DNA of 64,000 nucleotides from Leptobrachium leishanense (lineage: Eukaryota > Chordata > Amphibia > Anura > Megophryidae): contig CM019065.1 in the NCBI GenBank assembly GCA_009667805.1, positions 19,120,611-19,184,610 of the forward strand. Direction: 5' to 3'. This document shows, piece after piece, positions 51,701-60,654 of the stretch (within the stretch, counting starts at the first letter, position 1; each line of letters starts with the position of its first letter). Both the position numbers and the translations under genes were made by a program. Under the pieces are notes generated by a model, which was not told the origin of the DNA, searched no databases, and saw only the letters and a list, made by a program, of their open reading frames with translations.

Positions 51701-53718
51701 AGCCACTATAACCGTGGCAGTTGAGTCCTTCATGACTTTTACTATGCGAGTGAGGTCCCTGAAGAACATACCATTAAAGATGAATTCTGTGAAGGCCACA
51801 CATGCTCCTGAGTTCCAGATTTCCCGCTTGATGACCTGGATACCTTCTTGGCCATAATCATTATCAGGAGCCAGGAGCCCAATCCAAGTCCACTGGAAAT
51901 GCAACACCAGTTGTGCCAGACCCACAGACTGGAATTTATCACTTGGGACAGTCCTGAAGAAGGATGGGAACTGTGTCCGGTCACTCAACAGGGGACTTGT
52001 TGAGAAATAACTGACCTGTTAGAGGATAGACATGCCATAATCACAGAAGGTTCAGAGAAACAAGATATATCATTTAATAGTGGAGAAAGCAGTGCGTTCT
52101 TGCATTTCCATTAAGGTTTTATATTTTTATTGTTACATAATTTGAAAACCCATTACCTGTCACACAGAATCAATTTCTATGATTCAGTAAATGTATCTTA
52201 CCTGTGGGTATCGGTAGAGTCCCAGGAGATGAGCCATCACCATTGAGTATGTAGATGTTGAGTGGCCGATGACTGCGGACAGTGCTGGACTTTCACGGCA
52301 TCGGTAATTGGGGATGGCTCGATCGTTACCTGTCAGCATCCAAAGTGTCCCTTCAATCTCCCTTGGCAAAACTGCACAAGAGTCGTAAGCATAAAACCCT
52401 AGAGTGATATTTGGGAGAAGGTCAGGGTTTTGATTGATCTCGTCCACTGCGAACCTCAAGGCCTGGAATTGTTGATAATGCTCAAACAGGAACCTGGGAA
52501 GTAAGGAAATCTGATTTACTCACTAGTTTAGTTGAGCCTCGTGGAGAATGTAGGTCCAAAACATCTGAAGGGACAACTTTGCTGACCCTGCCCTACTACA
52601 GTTGTTCTTCATGCCCCCTCCAGATGGCCAAGGCTCTTAACCTCCCTGGCGGTATTCCCGAGTGTGACTCGGGGTTAAATTTCACTACTGCGAACGGTAA
52701 CCCCGAGCACACTCGGGCTGGATGCATACTCACCTCCTCCTGCGCTCCCTGGCTGTCCCCCGCAGTGTGATCGCGGCGAGCTGCTTCCTGGTAAGGCTCC
52801 CTGCGAGTCACACGATGCAGGGGGCGGGACCGGGCAGCAAACTTAGAAAAAATTTATAATACACTGTATAATCCAATGTGCAATGTTTATGAACGGCCAC
52901 TAGGTGGCACTACAGGATAAGAAACAGAACATACATCGTCTCACCCTTGTTTGCAGACAGATTTCAGTGTTTTTGTTGTATTTTATTGAATATCATTTAT
53001 TTGCATTATTTTGGATAATTATTTTTGGGATAATAAATTATTATGTCGGGTTTCAAACTTTATCGGACTCAGTGTATTTACTATTTCCTTTTTTTTATTT
53101 ACTTATGTATTTATAAAGGAGTAAGGACTCTTGATTGCACGGATTTCAGTGTGGGATTCCTAATTATTACAGGCTAACTATGTACAAAAACACGTTTCCA
53201 AAAATTGAGATGCTTTTAGACACGAAATTTTGAAAATATTAGACCTCCAAGGAGGTTAATGAGTTGAAAGGGGGTGAAGTGCAGTCAGTAGAAAGCTTAG
53301 CAAATCAAGCTGACTGTTGATACCAGAATACTGAGATCAGTGGTTAGTGGGAAATAGAATGTTAGTACTTTCTTTACATTCATTTTATAATGAATGATAT
53401 AAATAAAGGGGGTTAACTTAGATTTAGACTTTCCATATGGGATTAATCTTGCTTTGCCTTTGTATCGAAAATAACCTACATGTACCTTTAAGAAATAAAA
53501 AATACTTACATAGTGCACACATCCGGCGGGGGCTTCTCCTGGAAAGTGAACTCAGGATAAAGTTTGTCGACATGAAGGGGAATCACTGCCCCTATCAGGA
53601 GATCTCCACTTACTAAGATGCCGTTGATGTCCGAGGATGGTAGACTATTATCAGAATATGAGGGGGGGATGGTGTACATTAGTACAAGGTGCCAAAATGT
53701 TCTGTATATGTGGGTCAG
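39615..53718 (-). CDS. Vomeronasal type-2 receptor, gene 2 (six exons)
   Basis: A paralogue of gene 1 with the same role and domain order. Exons: 53718-53510, 52493-52202, 52015-51185, 50682-50455, 45598-45475, 40525-39615. Every exon length equals that of gene 1, and the join is open for 865 codons. The 7TM exon differs from gene 1 at about 21 of 302 residues, and none in the last 90 or so. The ligand exon diverges most in the stretch after DNDYG. Introns 4 and 5 are swollen by Tc1, Harbinger, hAT and CpG-rich MITEs. One oddity: the codon aligned with the gene 1 start is CTG. The frame continues upstream to ATG codons near 53784, which would give a longer N-terminus, unless an upstream exon supplies the start. 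Confidence 0.9.
40761..40878. mobile_element. Short hAT-like MITE
   Basis: 118 bp with inverted ends CAGGGGTACTCAACCTTG and CAAGGTTGAGAGACCCCTG. The flanking 8-mers do not match, so the assignment rests on the ends alone. In intron 5 of V2R gene 2. Confidence 0.5.
41162..41775. mobile_element. hAT MITE interrupted by a Harbinger MITE
   Basis: Ends CAATGGCTCCCAACTCC and GGTTGGGAAACACTG, flanked by CTGCAGCA and CTGTAGCA (seven of eight). The body (CAGATATCTGTCAAACCTGG, GAGGACCTGAGGACCAGGGT) matches the element at 63790-63967. A Harbinger MITE at 41240-41666 splits it. Confidence 0.75.
41240..41666 (-). mobile_element. Harbinger MITE, 427 bp, TGA duplication
   Basis: Ends GGCTGGGGTCAGACCAGCG and TCGTCTGACCCTAGCC, flanked by TGA (41237-41239 and 41667-41669). 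Opposite orientation to the parent-like element. Dense in CpG. Confidence 0.9.
41985..42399 (+). mobile_element. Harbinger MITE, 415 bp
   Basis: Ends GGCTAGGGACAGATGAGCG and AGTCTGACCCTAGCC, with TTAA on both sides (which contains the TTA/TAA target). The interior matches the family: AACGTTATGTTGGCCG and CTCTGTACGTCAGTACCAGC. Confidence 0.88.
42520..43300. mobile_element. TTATTCA/CCGAA family, copy f, with nested foldback
   Basis: Diverged left half with ACCGCTGAATTGCGCC motifs and an A/T core, then AATAATAAAAACAGGAATAT, GAACAGCAGGGCATTTCACT, GAGAAGCAATGG mirrored, and a right half to about 43300. Interrupted at 42831-43007. Confidence 0.65.
42831..43007. mobile_element. Foldback MITE with GGGTTATTCAGAGAG ends
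   Basis: 177 bp. Two 75-bp arms are nearly perfect reverse complements (GCAGGAGAATGACTGGAGAA mirrored by TTCTCCAGTCATTCTCCTGC) around a 30-bp loop. It shares only its outermost ends with the TTATTCA/CCGAA family, in which it has inserted. Confidence 0.85.
43643..44068 (-). mobile_element. Harbinger MITE, first of a tandem pair
   Basis: 426 bp, ends GGCTAGGGTCAGACGAGCG and TCGTCTGACCCTAGCC, with TTA(A) at the left and TTA (44069-44071) at the right, shared with the next element. Confidence 0.92.
44072..44497 (-). mobile_element. Harbinger MITE, second of a tandem pair
   Basis: 426 bp, ends GGCTGGGGTCAGACCAGCG and TCGTCTGACCCTAGCC, same orientation as its neighbour and separated from it only by TTA. 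The right flank is TAA. Confidence 0.92.
44563..45313. mobile_element. CpG-rich TIR element, copy 1
   Basis: 751 bp with ends AGGGCTCTATTACATTCTT and AAGAATGTAATAGAGCCCCT, full of GCGC and ACGCG words (TTTTAAGCGCGTTATTTTTT). No ORF. A second, diverged copy is at 47724-48426. Superfamily not assigned. In intron 5 of V2R gene 2. Confidence 0.8.
45475..45598 (-). CDS. V2R gene 2 exon 5: cysteine-rich domain
   Basis: 124 nt, CCATTAG|GTCCC to ACAG|GTCAG. Encodes VPLSICSESCPPGFRK and GEPICCFQCTPCAQGEISNQ. It stands nearly 5 kb from both neighbouring exons because of inserted elements. Confidence 0.93.
45718..45760. repeat. TA microsatellite at the Tc1 insertion site
   Basis: (TA) repeat of about 20 units directly before Tc1 copy 2. 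Tc1 elements insert at TA. Confidence 0.9.
45761..47373 (+). mobile_element. Tc1-like transposon, copy 2 (full length)
   Basis: 1613 bp, same ends as copy 1 (CAGTTGTGTTCAAAATTATT) and flanked by TA. Inner direct repeats TTATTCAACCCC lie near 45945 and 47175, giving IR/DR architecture. It lies in intron 4 of V2R gene 2, in opposite orientation to copy 1. Confidence 0.96.
46134..47156 (+). pseudogene. Tc1-like transposase, copy 2 (two 1-nt frameshifts)
   Basis: Starts MVKSRELSRKRREEVITLHR. The HTH (GNGYKKIAKMLN), GRGRKK motif and full DD34E-type catalytic set (LWTDETK, FQQDNDPKHTSK, SPDLNPIENLWW) are all present, ending KGCCTKY. There are just two lesions, both in homopolymers: one extra A in the A-run at about 46396 and one missing G in the G-run at about 46699-46703, each judged against copy 1. 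They cancel, so the frame after the second equals the first. Length is normal for Tc1. It may be a fresh pseudogene, or an intact gene with two consensus errors. Confidence 0.93.
47387..47530. repeat. Repeat unit, uninterrupted copy
   Basis: ACACCAGGAAAGAGCACTCC, ATCATTTTCTGCAGCAAATA, ACATAGCTTTAAAAATATGC and GGGAATAAATGATGGGGATT. It matches 48495-48571 plus 49004-49060, where a MITE splits it. Confidence 0.8.
47724..48426. mobile_element. CpG-rich TIR element, copy 2
   Basis: About 703 bp with ends GGGCCCTACTACATTCTT and AAGAATGTAACAGGGCCCCT, and an interior parallel to 44563-45313 (CCCAAATACACCAGCC, GCGCGAGGATTGTAATACC in copy 1 and TGCGCGAGGATTGTAATACC here). Confidence 0.8.
48575..49000 (-). 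mobile_element. Harbinger MITE with exact empty-site comparison
   Basis: 426 bp, ends GGCTAGGGTCAGACTGAGG and GTCGGACCCTAGCC, flanked by TTA (48572-48574 and 49001-49003). It splits a repeat whose uninterrupted copy at 47387 reads ACATAGCTTTAAAAATATGC. Confidence 0.95.
49440..49760. repeat. Two abutting frog-type repeat ends and a TA microsatellite
   Basis: About 49468-49520 (AAAGCGCTGCGGAAACTATT, GGCGCTATATAAATGATAAC) reads as a non-LTR retroelement tail. An ATT run follows, then 49535-49670 (TTATTCATGAAGCGCCAGCA, CACAGCGCTGTATAATGG) as another repeat. (TA)n at about 49680-49700. Confidence 0.5.
49771..50335. mobile_element. DNA element with CTGTAGATACTCGAGTATA ends
   Basis: 565 bp bounded by CTGTAGATACTCGAGTATA and its reverse complement. 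Subterminal CGAATATAACGCGACCC and CACGACCCGAATATAATGCG are also mirrored. No clear target duplication, and no transposase in the short ORF at 50050. In intron 4 of V2R gene 2. Confidence 0.7.
50455..50682 (-). CDS. V2R gene 2 exon 4
   Basis: 228 nt, CTGCAG|CTCCTG to AACGAG|GTGAGAG. Encodes LLHYIKKVRVKLDNKREVFF and DENGDPPAVYDIVNWQ. Confidence 0.93.
50733..50856. mobile_element. hAT MITE, 124 bp
   Basis: Ends CAGGGATGTCCAAACTC and GAGTTTGGACATCCCTG, flanked by CTCTAACC and CTCTAAAC (seven of eight). It lies 50 bp upstream of V2R gene 2 exon 4. Confidence 0.85.
51185..52015 (-). CDS. V2R gene 2 exon 3
   Basis: 831 nt, AACAG|GTCAG to GGCAG|GTACAA. Carries VSYFSTSPLLSDRTQFPSF, DNDYG, VASEAW and the SLRFSYNLYTAAHVIA stretch, as in gene 1. 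Confidence 0.95.
52202..52493 (-). CDS. V2R gene 2 exon 2
   Basis: 292 nt, TTCCCAG|G to CAG|GTAAGA. Encodes FEHYQQFQALRFAVDEIN, NPDLLPNITLGFYAYDSC and AVIGHSTSTYS. Confidence 0.93.
52637..53259. mobile_element. TTAA-flanked MITE carrying a CTCF-like motif
   Basis: 623 bp from TTAACCTCCCTGGCGGTA to ACCTCCAAGGAGGTTAA, piggyBac-type TTAA at both ends, in intron 1 of V2R gene 2. It contains GGCCACTAGGTGGCACTA (about 52895-52912), a good fit to the CTCF core. Confidence 0.8.
53510..53718 (-). CDS. V2R gene 2 exon 1 (start codon uncertain)
   Basis: Encodes the equivalent of the gene 1 signal peptide (LTHIYRTFWHLVLMYTIPPS) and NGILVSGDLLIGAVIPLH. Ends AT|GTAAGTAT. The first codon by alignment is CTG. 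It is preceded by TTACAG|GCTG, an acceptor-like context like that of gene 1. In-frame ATGs lie upstream within 53719-53784. Confidence 0.75.
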
Positions 53719-54029
53719 CAGCCTGTAACCACCAAGGGGGAGAAATATGGCACATAATTGAGGTTTGCTCATCATGATAGACAATATAACATGATTTCAG
53801 AGGACATGATACATAGAGATAAGAGTAACAAATGAGAAATAAGAGATAACAGAGCATTAGACTAAATGGGAATAAAAAGAAATCCTAAAATATCCATCGG
53901 TACTCATTACACGCAGCGTTTTATTTATGGGATGACCCACTGCACACAATACACCACCATGCAGTGCTGGATTAAGGGCTTCAGGACCCTGGAGCTGAGG
54001 ATTTTATTTGGCCTTTGTTGCATCCCTCT

Positions 54030-54582
54030 CGGCTCCATTGTATCTCTGCCCCATTCTTCTCACCTTTCATTGTCTCTCTGCCCCATTCTTCTCACCTTTC
54101 ATTGTCTCTCTGCCCCATTCTTCTCACTTTTCATTGTTTCTCTGCCCCATTCTTCTCACCTTTCATTGTCTCTCTGCCCCATTCTTCTCACCTTTCATTG
54201 TTTCTCTGCCCCATTCTTCTCACCTTTCATTGTCTCTCTGCCCCATTCTTCTCACCTTTCATTGTCTCTCTGCCCCATTCTTCTCACCTTTCATTGTCTC
54301 TCTGCCCCATTCTACACTCCTTTCATTGTCTCTCTGCCCCATTCTTCTCATCTTTCATTGTCTCTCTGCCCCATTCTACACTCCTTTCATTGTCTCTCTG
54401 CCCCATTCTTCTCACCTTTCATTGCCTCTCTGCCCCATTCTTCTCACCTTTCATTGTCTCTCTGCCGCATTCTTCTCACCTTTCATTGCCTCTCTGCCCC
54501 ATTCTTTTCACCTTTCATTGCCTCTCTGCCCCATTCTTCTCACCTTTCATTGCCTCTCTGCCCCATTCTTTTCACCTTTCAA
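54030..54582. repeat. 32-bp minisatellite, about 17 copies
   Basis: Unit CACCTTTCATTGTCTCTCTG plus CCCCATTCTTCT, nearly perfect, with a pyrimidine-rich plus strand. Begins about 300 bp upstream of V2R gene 2 exon 1. All three plus frames are open for over 220 codons, which is only the repeat. Confidence 0.95.
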
Positions 54583-54795
54583 CTTTGCACTGCTGTTCGG
54601 TGTCTCTGAATGGACGAAGCATTGCTTCTCTATGGGGGATTTCACTGCCCTCGAACAGGCACCGTACGTGCAGGCAATTTGCTCGAATTTGATGGACTGC
54701 CTGCTCTCTGAATAGCCGAATGGCCAGGAAAAGGAACCGTACGCTGAATTTCAGTGTCCGGTTACATTTCGGATCTCTCTGGATAACCCCCAATG
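54583..54795. mobile_element. TTATTCA/CCGAA family, partial copy g
   Basis: CTGCTGTTCGGTGTCTCTGA, TTGCTTCTCTATGGGGGATT, AATAGCCGAATGGCC and the end TCTCTCTGGATAACCCC. Confidence 0.7.
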
Positions 54796-54957
54796 GGTGT
54801 TGGGGAAAGTCAGAAAAGGAGGTAGAGTTGGGAGAGTAGAGTGGAGGGATTGGGGACATCAGAAAGGTCAGACGCCAAAAAAATAATGTGCACCACACTC
54901 AGATTCACACCCATGAACAAACTTTAATGTATTGTCAGAAACTGGCACACCACATAA

Positions 54958-54985
54958 CTGTACACACACACACACACACACACAC
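54958..54985. repeat. CA microsatellite
   Basis: (CA)n of about 14 units. Confidence 0.9.
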
Positions 54986-55020
54986 GACATGCCCGCATTC
55001 ATTCGCTCTCACACAAACGT

Positions 55021-55940
55021 AAGGGATTATTCAAGGAGCATTGAAATTTCAGTGAAATTTCGGTGCAATTCGGCGATTCAAGTTCGCTACCCCTGCAGTG
55101 AATTCAATATTCATCAGAGGGTTCCTGAGGTGCGCCGAATGAGAGCTTCCGAACAGCTGAATGCTGCTGAACGTCGCCGCTGACTGCCGAGCAGACTGCC
55201 GAACGCCACCAAAAAAGCCGATGATCTGCCGTACTCCACCGAACAGACCGCCGCACGCCGCTGAAGGCAGCCAATCAGCCGCCAAATGACGCCGAACGCT
55301 TCCGAATGCCGCCGAACGCCACGGAACAGGGGTAAAAAAACAAACAAAAAACCCTGCTATTCTTTAAATAGTGTTTAAAGCAATAAAAATGCATAGAAAA
55401 AATAAAAAAAGGTCCTATAAAAAAATAATAAAAGGATCTGTTACAAGATATAAAAAAAAAACACCGTTAAAAAAAAGGGAATCAAAAACTTTGCCTAAAA
55501 AAAATCTAGAAAAATTTCTAAAGAATAAATAAATTAATTAAAAAAAGGCTTTTTTTCTGAAACTGAAAAGAATAAACGGTTGAATAAAAATTGATAAAAA
55601 CGGTAATATTTTTTAACATTGAATCCTATGGGATTTGCCTGTTTAAACCTGTCGAACTGAACCACCGAAAATCTGGGCATTTCACCAACATTTCGGTGCA
55701 GTTCGTTTTTCTGTGAATAGATTAACCATTACTTCTCTATGGAACAGTATCGCCGAGGCTGAATGTCGCTGAATTGCTGCAATCTGCAGTGACCTGCACC
55801 GTATTTCGCTGCCAATTCACCAGCATTTGGTAAATTGACAGTTTAATGAAAAGACGAACTGCCACGAAATTGCACCGTACAGTGAAATTCACCGTTTGGT
55901 GCAAGTTGGTGGCAAGTTCAGTGCGCTTTGAATAACCCCT
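55021..55940. mobile_element. TTATTCA/CCGAA family, copy h (both ends present)
   Basis: 920 bp from AAGGGATTATTCAAGGAGCA to GCGCTTTGAATAACCCCT. The GCCGCCGAACGCC-rich half, the A/T core, TTGAATCCTATGGGATTTGC and ATTACTTCTCTATGG occur in the usual order. No transposase. Confidence 0.85.
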
Positions 55941-56039
55941 TGATTTGCACAGCTTCCCGATGTTCTCTATCATAATATCACCCGTGACCAGGCTCCTTTT
56001 GCGAAACATCACAAACACGGAGCAAATGTCCATAAAGAT

Positions 56040-56130
56040 ATTTATTTATTTATAAAGGATTTTACCAGGAAGGATACATTGAGATTTCTCTCGTTTTCAA
56101 GTATGTCCTGGGGTATATCGTAATAGAGAG
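56040..56130. repeat. Short interspersed repeat fragment
   Basis: GGATTTTACCAGGAAGGATA, CATTGAGATTTCTCTCGTTT and TCAAGTATGTCCTGG. The first part is also embedded in the hAT transposase at about 21430-21480. Confidence 0.6.
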
Positions 56131-56334
56131 ACGAGAATCAGATTGTGAAGTGTGGCAAGAAATTAACAGAGCTAGATTTCCCATGTGAAGCTTGATGACC
56201 CTGTGACTTTGGCATGACGTTAGACTGCGCACTATATGACTATATGGTGCAAATAAATCCCCCCAAACTGACTTTTCAGTGTTTTTAAAGGGACACTACC
56301 ATTTACATAAACTGTAACTAGATTAAATGTGCAG

Positions 56335-57160
56335 TGCACTACAAACAAAACAACCTTATAAAACACATTATAAAAACACTTTATAAACCACCTTATAAAC
56401 CACCTTATAAATACATTATAAACCACATTATAAAACCACTTTATAAATCACCTTATAAACCACCTTATAAAATACATTATAAAACACTGTATAAAACACT
56501 TCATAAAACACTGTATAAATCACTTTATAAACCACCTTATAAGCCACATTATAAAACACTTTATAAAACAGATTATAAAACACTATATAAAACACTTCAT
56601 AAATCACTGTATAAAACAATTTATAAACCACCTTATAAACAACATTATAAAACACTTTATAAAACAGATTATAAAACACTGTATAAAACACTTCATAAAG
56701 CACTGTATAAAACACTTTATAAACCACCTTTAAACCACATTATAAAACACTTCATAAAACAGATTATAAAACACTGTATAAAGCACTGAATAAAACCACT
56801 TTATAAACCACCTTATAAACCACATTATGAAACACATTATAAAACATATGTAAAACACATTATAAAACACTGTATAAACCACTTCATAAAGTACTGTATA
56901 AAACCACTTTATAAACCACCTTATAAAAAACATTATAAAACACATTATAAAACACTGTATAAAACCACTTTATAAACCACAATATAAAATACTGTATAAA
57001 ACACTGTATAATACACATTCTGAAATACTTTATACAACGCATTTTAAAACAGATTATACATCACTGTATAAAACTACTTTATAAACCACCTTATCAACCC
57101 CATTATAAAATACTGTATAAAACACATTATAAAACACTGCATAAAACCACTTTATAAAAC
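56335..57160. repeat. 15-16-bp A/T-rich minisatellite
   Basis: About 50 degenerate units of the type CACTTTATAAACCAC, CACATTATAAAACAC or CACTGTATAAAACAC. Long ORFs on both strands (YKTLYKTLHK on plus, VFYTVFYNVF on minus) follow from the unit. Confidence 0.9.
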
Positions 57161-57554
57161 ACATGCTGCTGTTTTTTTTCTTTGTTTGAACTTGAAGTAA
57201 TTTCACGTTAAAAGGAAAAATAAAGTTATTTTTTTTATCTCCCGTCTACATTTTGTGGATTTGTCCCATGATGCTGCATTTATCAAAATCTTATGGCAAG
57301 TCTCACTTTAGAGCTGTGGTATAGGATAAAACAGCAGTGAAGAGGCAATGGGGTGGAGGGAATGTTTAGAGAAGGCTGCAGGGGATCTATTGTGGTGTCT
57401 ATGCTCTACCTGAGATAAGAGATGGTAGCTGAATGAGATCTGATAGTGGGCTAACAACACTTTAGTCTACCCCCTGTATACAATGAAGTGAGTCGGCGAC
57501 TGACCCATTCACTCAGTGAGGAGCAAGTGATGGAAAGATACTGTGGGGGGGGGG
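57161..57554. other. No recognised feature
   Basis: Unique-looking, with no coding or terminal-repeat signal. Confidence 0.4.
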
Positions 57555-57820
57555 TTCACCTGATTAAATCTGCTGAATGAAACCACAGAAAATTAGGGCA
57601 TTTCACTGACATTTCTTTGCTGTTCGGCGTTCACTGAATAGATTAACCATTGCTTCTCTATGGGGGATTTCACTGCCGTCGAATTGTGGCGATCTGAGGC
57701 TAACTGCACCGTATTTCGCTGACAAGTCGCCAGTATTTGGCAAATTGACAGCTCTCTGAATAGCCGAATGCTCGGTGCAATTCGGTGGCAAGTTCGGCTC
57801 TTATTGAATAACCTTACAGT
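57555..57820. mobile_element. TTATTCA/CCGAA family, partial copy i
   Basis: GATTAACCATTGCTTCTCTA, AATAGCCGAATGCTCGG and the end CGGCTCTTATTGAATAACC. Confidence 0.7.
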
Positions 57821-58106
57821 GAGACTTGCTTTCAGAGTACGAGCTGAAAGCAGCGTCATCACCCAGGGTCTGTTCGCAAAGCGCCGAAACTGAACGCAAT
57901 CTCGGTGCTTTGCATTTTGACCCACTTCGGGAATGCCGAAAATATGATGAATTCACTATTTATCGAATATTCATTGTATTTTGCTGAAATTGGAGTCACC
58001 GACGCAGTTATCGGATGTCGGCGAAAACCCCAGATACTGTATGCGCTGACTTGTTGGCAAAATTGAAAGGGCAAATTCCACTATTCCTATTCACAGGAGG
58101 TTAACA

Positions 58107-59403
58107 GGGTTACTAAGAGAGCACCGAAATGTCAGGGACATCTCGTTCGCCACACTTCAGCGAGTTCAATTCAGCATTCACCGCAGGGTCCCCGAAATGC
58201 AGCGAATTGAGCTGGCGAGCGAATTCCAAAACCGCCACGAAACAGCCGAATCGAATCGAAATACTGGCAAACGCATCCGACAATCCGCCAACAGGACACC
58301 AAATCGATCTGAAAAAAAGCAGACGACCCGCCGAACAGAAAGTTGACCAGCCGTCGGAAAAAGCTGACAAGACGACGAACAGGGTTAAAAAAAAAGAGCA
58401 ACTTTTAGTCCCGTGTCAGACAAACGCAGTGATCACGTCCGTGTCGCTGCACAGTTTAACGTCTGTTGTAGCATAGAATCATGAGCAATAGCGACCCACA
58501 CACGAAGTACGAGCGCGCCGAACTGCTCATGCACAACGCAGATGGCAACGGACGCTAGTTAGGCAAGAACGTAAAACTGCTAAGACGGACGCGCAGAGTG
58601 CGCCACGTCTGCTTAGCAGCCTGTGTGCGTGATGACGCAGAGTCTGACGCAGCACATTCGCGACGTCCATCACGTTGACGCTCAGAAGTTTTTTCAGTCT
58701 GGCTGACTGTACCTGTCGCTTAATTATAATTAATTTTGTTTCCAAAAATTCCCCTTTTTTTCTACATTCGTTAAAAAAAACAGTGTGGCGTCTACAGTAT
58801 CTTCCGTCAGTACGTACGTCCGTTATGCACGCACGCAGAGTGCGCTCAGACTGCATTCGTCTGACATTAGCCTTAAATGACACTTGCAAAAAAACTACTA
58901 GCACGAAAAGCCTGGAAATAATATATAAGATCCTATGAATAATAATAAAAAGGTTTGCTACAGAAAGAAAAAAACACCAATTGAAAAAAAAAAAAATAGG
59001 AAAAAAATTTCACCAAAAAATCCCCAAAAATGCATAAAAAGTCCTAAAAAATAAATAAATGTAGAGACTTTTTGCTGCAAATGAAAAGAATAAACGGTTG
59101 AATAAATATTTAATAAAAACGGTGAATTAATTTTTCATCGAAACCTATGGGATTCGCCTGAATAAACCTGCCGAATGAAAACACAGAACAGCAGGGCATT
59201 TCACTGACATTTCTCTGCTGTTCGGTGTCTCTGAATAAATTATCCATTACTTCTCTATGAAGAGCTCGCTGTCATCGAACAGGCACTGTATTTTGCTGGC
59301 AATTCAACAAATTTTGGCGAATTGCCTGCCCTCTGAATAGCCGAATGGCCACGAAATTCACAGTTTTGTGCAATTTTGTGTCTAATTGTGTCTCAATAAC
59401 CCT
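58107..59403. mobile_element. TTATTCA/CCGAA family, copy j, with nested Harbinger MITE
   Basis: From GGGTTACTAAGAGAGCACCG through CACCGCAGGGTCCCCGAAAT, CCGACGAA motifs, the A/T core and CTCTGCTGTTCGGTGTCTCT to TCTCAATAACCC. Interrupted at 58408-58872. Confidence 0.8.
58408..58872. mobile_element. Harbinger-type MITE, diverged, TTA duplication
   Basis: 465 bp with ends GTCCCGTGTCAGACAAACGC and CATTCGTCTGACATTAGCC, flanked by TTA (58405-58407 and 58873-58875). The interior (CAGAGTGCGCCACGTCTGC) is related to but distinct from the 426-bp subfamily. Confidence 0.75.
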
Positions 59404-60652
59404 TTAAACTGACAAGAATTATGTAAAAATGTCTCTAAATAATAAAAAAAGTTCTGTTTATTAAAAATTATTAAAAAAAGTTTTGTAAAAAATACGAAAA
59501 AGTTATTTATAAAAAAATAAATAAAAAAGGCTTTTGCAAAAAATAGAAATAATAAATGATCTTTAAAAAAATATATAAAAAAGATATTCCATGTATTACA
59601 TTAATAGATTCCCCTGTTTAAACCTGTCAAATCGAAACAGCGAAAATAAGGGCACTTTGCTGAAAGTTTGATGTAATTCGGCGCTCTGTGAATAGGCGAA
59701 TCGATAAGTTGCAATTGGACAATTTCAGTGTCGCAGACCGCCGGGGAATTGCAGCAAAATGCACGGTTTTTCACTGTAAATTTGCCAATATTTGGAGCGT
59801 AGACAGCTTGGTGAATAGACGAATTGGCCTGAAATCGCAGATATGGTGAAATTGCTATTGGATGGTCCTATGGACTCCAGGAGGTGATACCCGTGGCGGC
59901 ACGGAAGCGCTACTGCCAGTATCCCAGCGGTCAGAGCTGCTTTCTGGGGCAAGGTGTCGAGGTAGAGCCTGCCCCGGAACACTCACCGCAAACCCGCAGA
60001 AACCACGCCGAAAAAAGCAGATGAGTCGCCGATCACAGCGCAGAGACCAGGCGCTGGAAAAAGCCGACAAGCAGACGAACAGTGTAAAAAAAAGTACGTT
60101 TGAAAGTGTCGAGATTGAAACGCTGTTTGCAAAAAAAATACTTAGCGAAAATGTCTGGAATTTAACGTATAAAGTCCTGTGAATGATAATAAAAAGGGCT
60201 GTAACAGAAAATAGAAAATACGCTTTTAAAAAAAAAAACCTGATTTTTTTTTGCCAAAAAACGCCTAAAAGATCCTAAAAAAATCAATAAATGAAGAGAC
60301 TCTTTACTGCAGATTAAAATAATAAACAGTTTATTGGATATTGTATTAAAACGGAATACTTTTAACATTGAAACCTATGGGATGCGCCTGAATAAACCTG
60401 CCGAACGAAAACACCGAACAGCAGGGAAAATTCACTGACATTTCTCTGCTGTTCGGTGTGTGTGAATAGATTAACCATTGCTTCTCTATGGGAGATTTCG
60501 CTGCTGCTGAACAGGCACCATATTTCGTTGCCAAAATTTGCCGAACTGCCTGCTCTCTGAATAGCCGAATGGCCATGAAATGTCACCGTATGCTGAATTT
60601 CAGTGTCTGGTTATATTTCGGGGCCAGATTGTTTCTCTCTGAATAACCCCTT
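59404..60652. mobile_element. TTATTCA/CCGAA family cluster (copies k)
   Basis: At least two partial copies. About 59600-59860 carries a diverged GAATAGGCGAATCG half. About 59940-60652 has AAACCACGCCGAAAAAAGCA, GACAAGCAGACGAACAG, the A/T core, GAACAGCAGGG and the end TCTCTCTGAATAACCCC. Confidence 0.65.
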
Positions 60653-60654
60653 AA

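Noticed and set aside
53866..54715. Three overlapping plus-strand ORFs of 225-247 codons
   Set aside because: They are the three frames of the 32-bp minisatellite. All frames being open and repetitive shows this is not coding.
56334..56945. Lys/Tyr-rich and Tyr/Val/Phe-rich ORFs on both strands
   Set aside because: By-product of the 15-16-bp A/T minisatellite.
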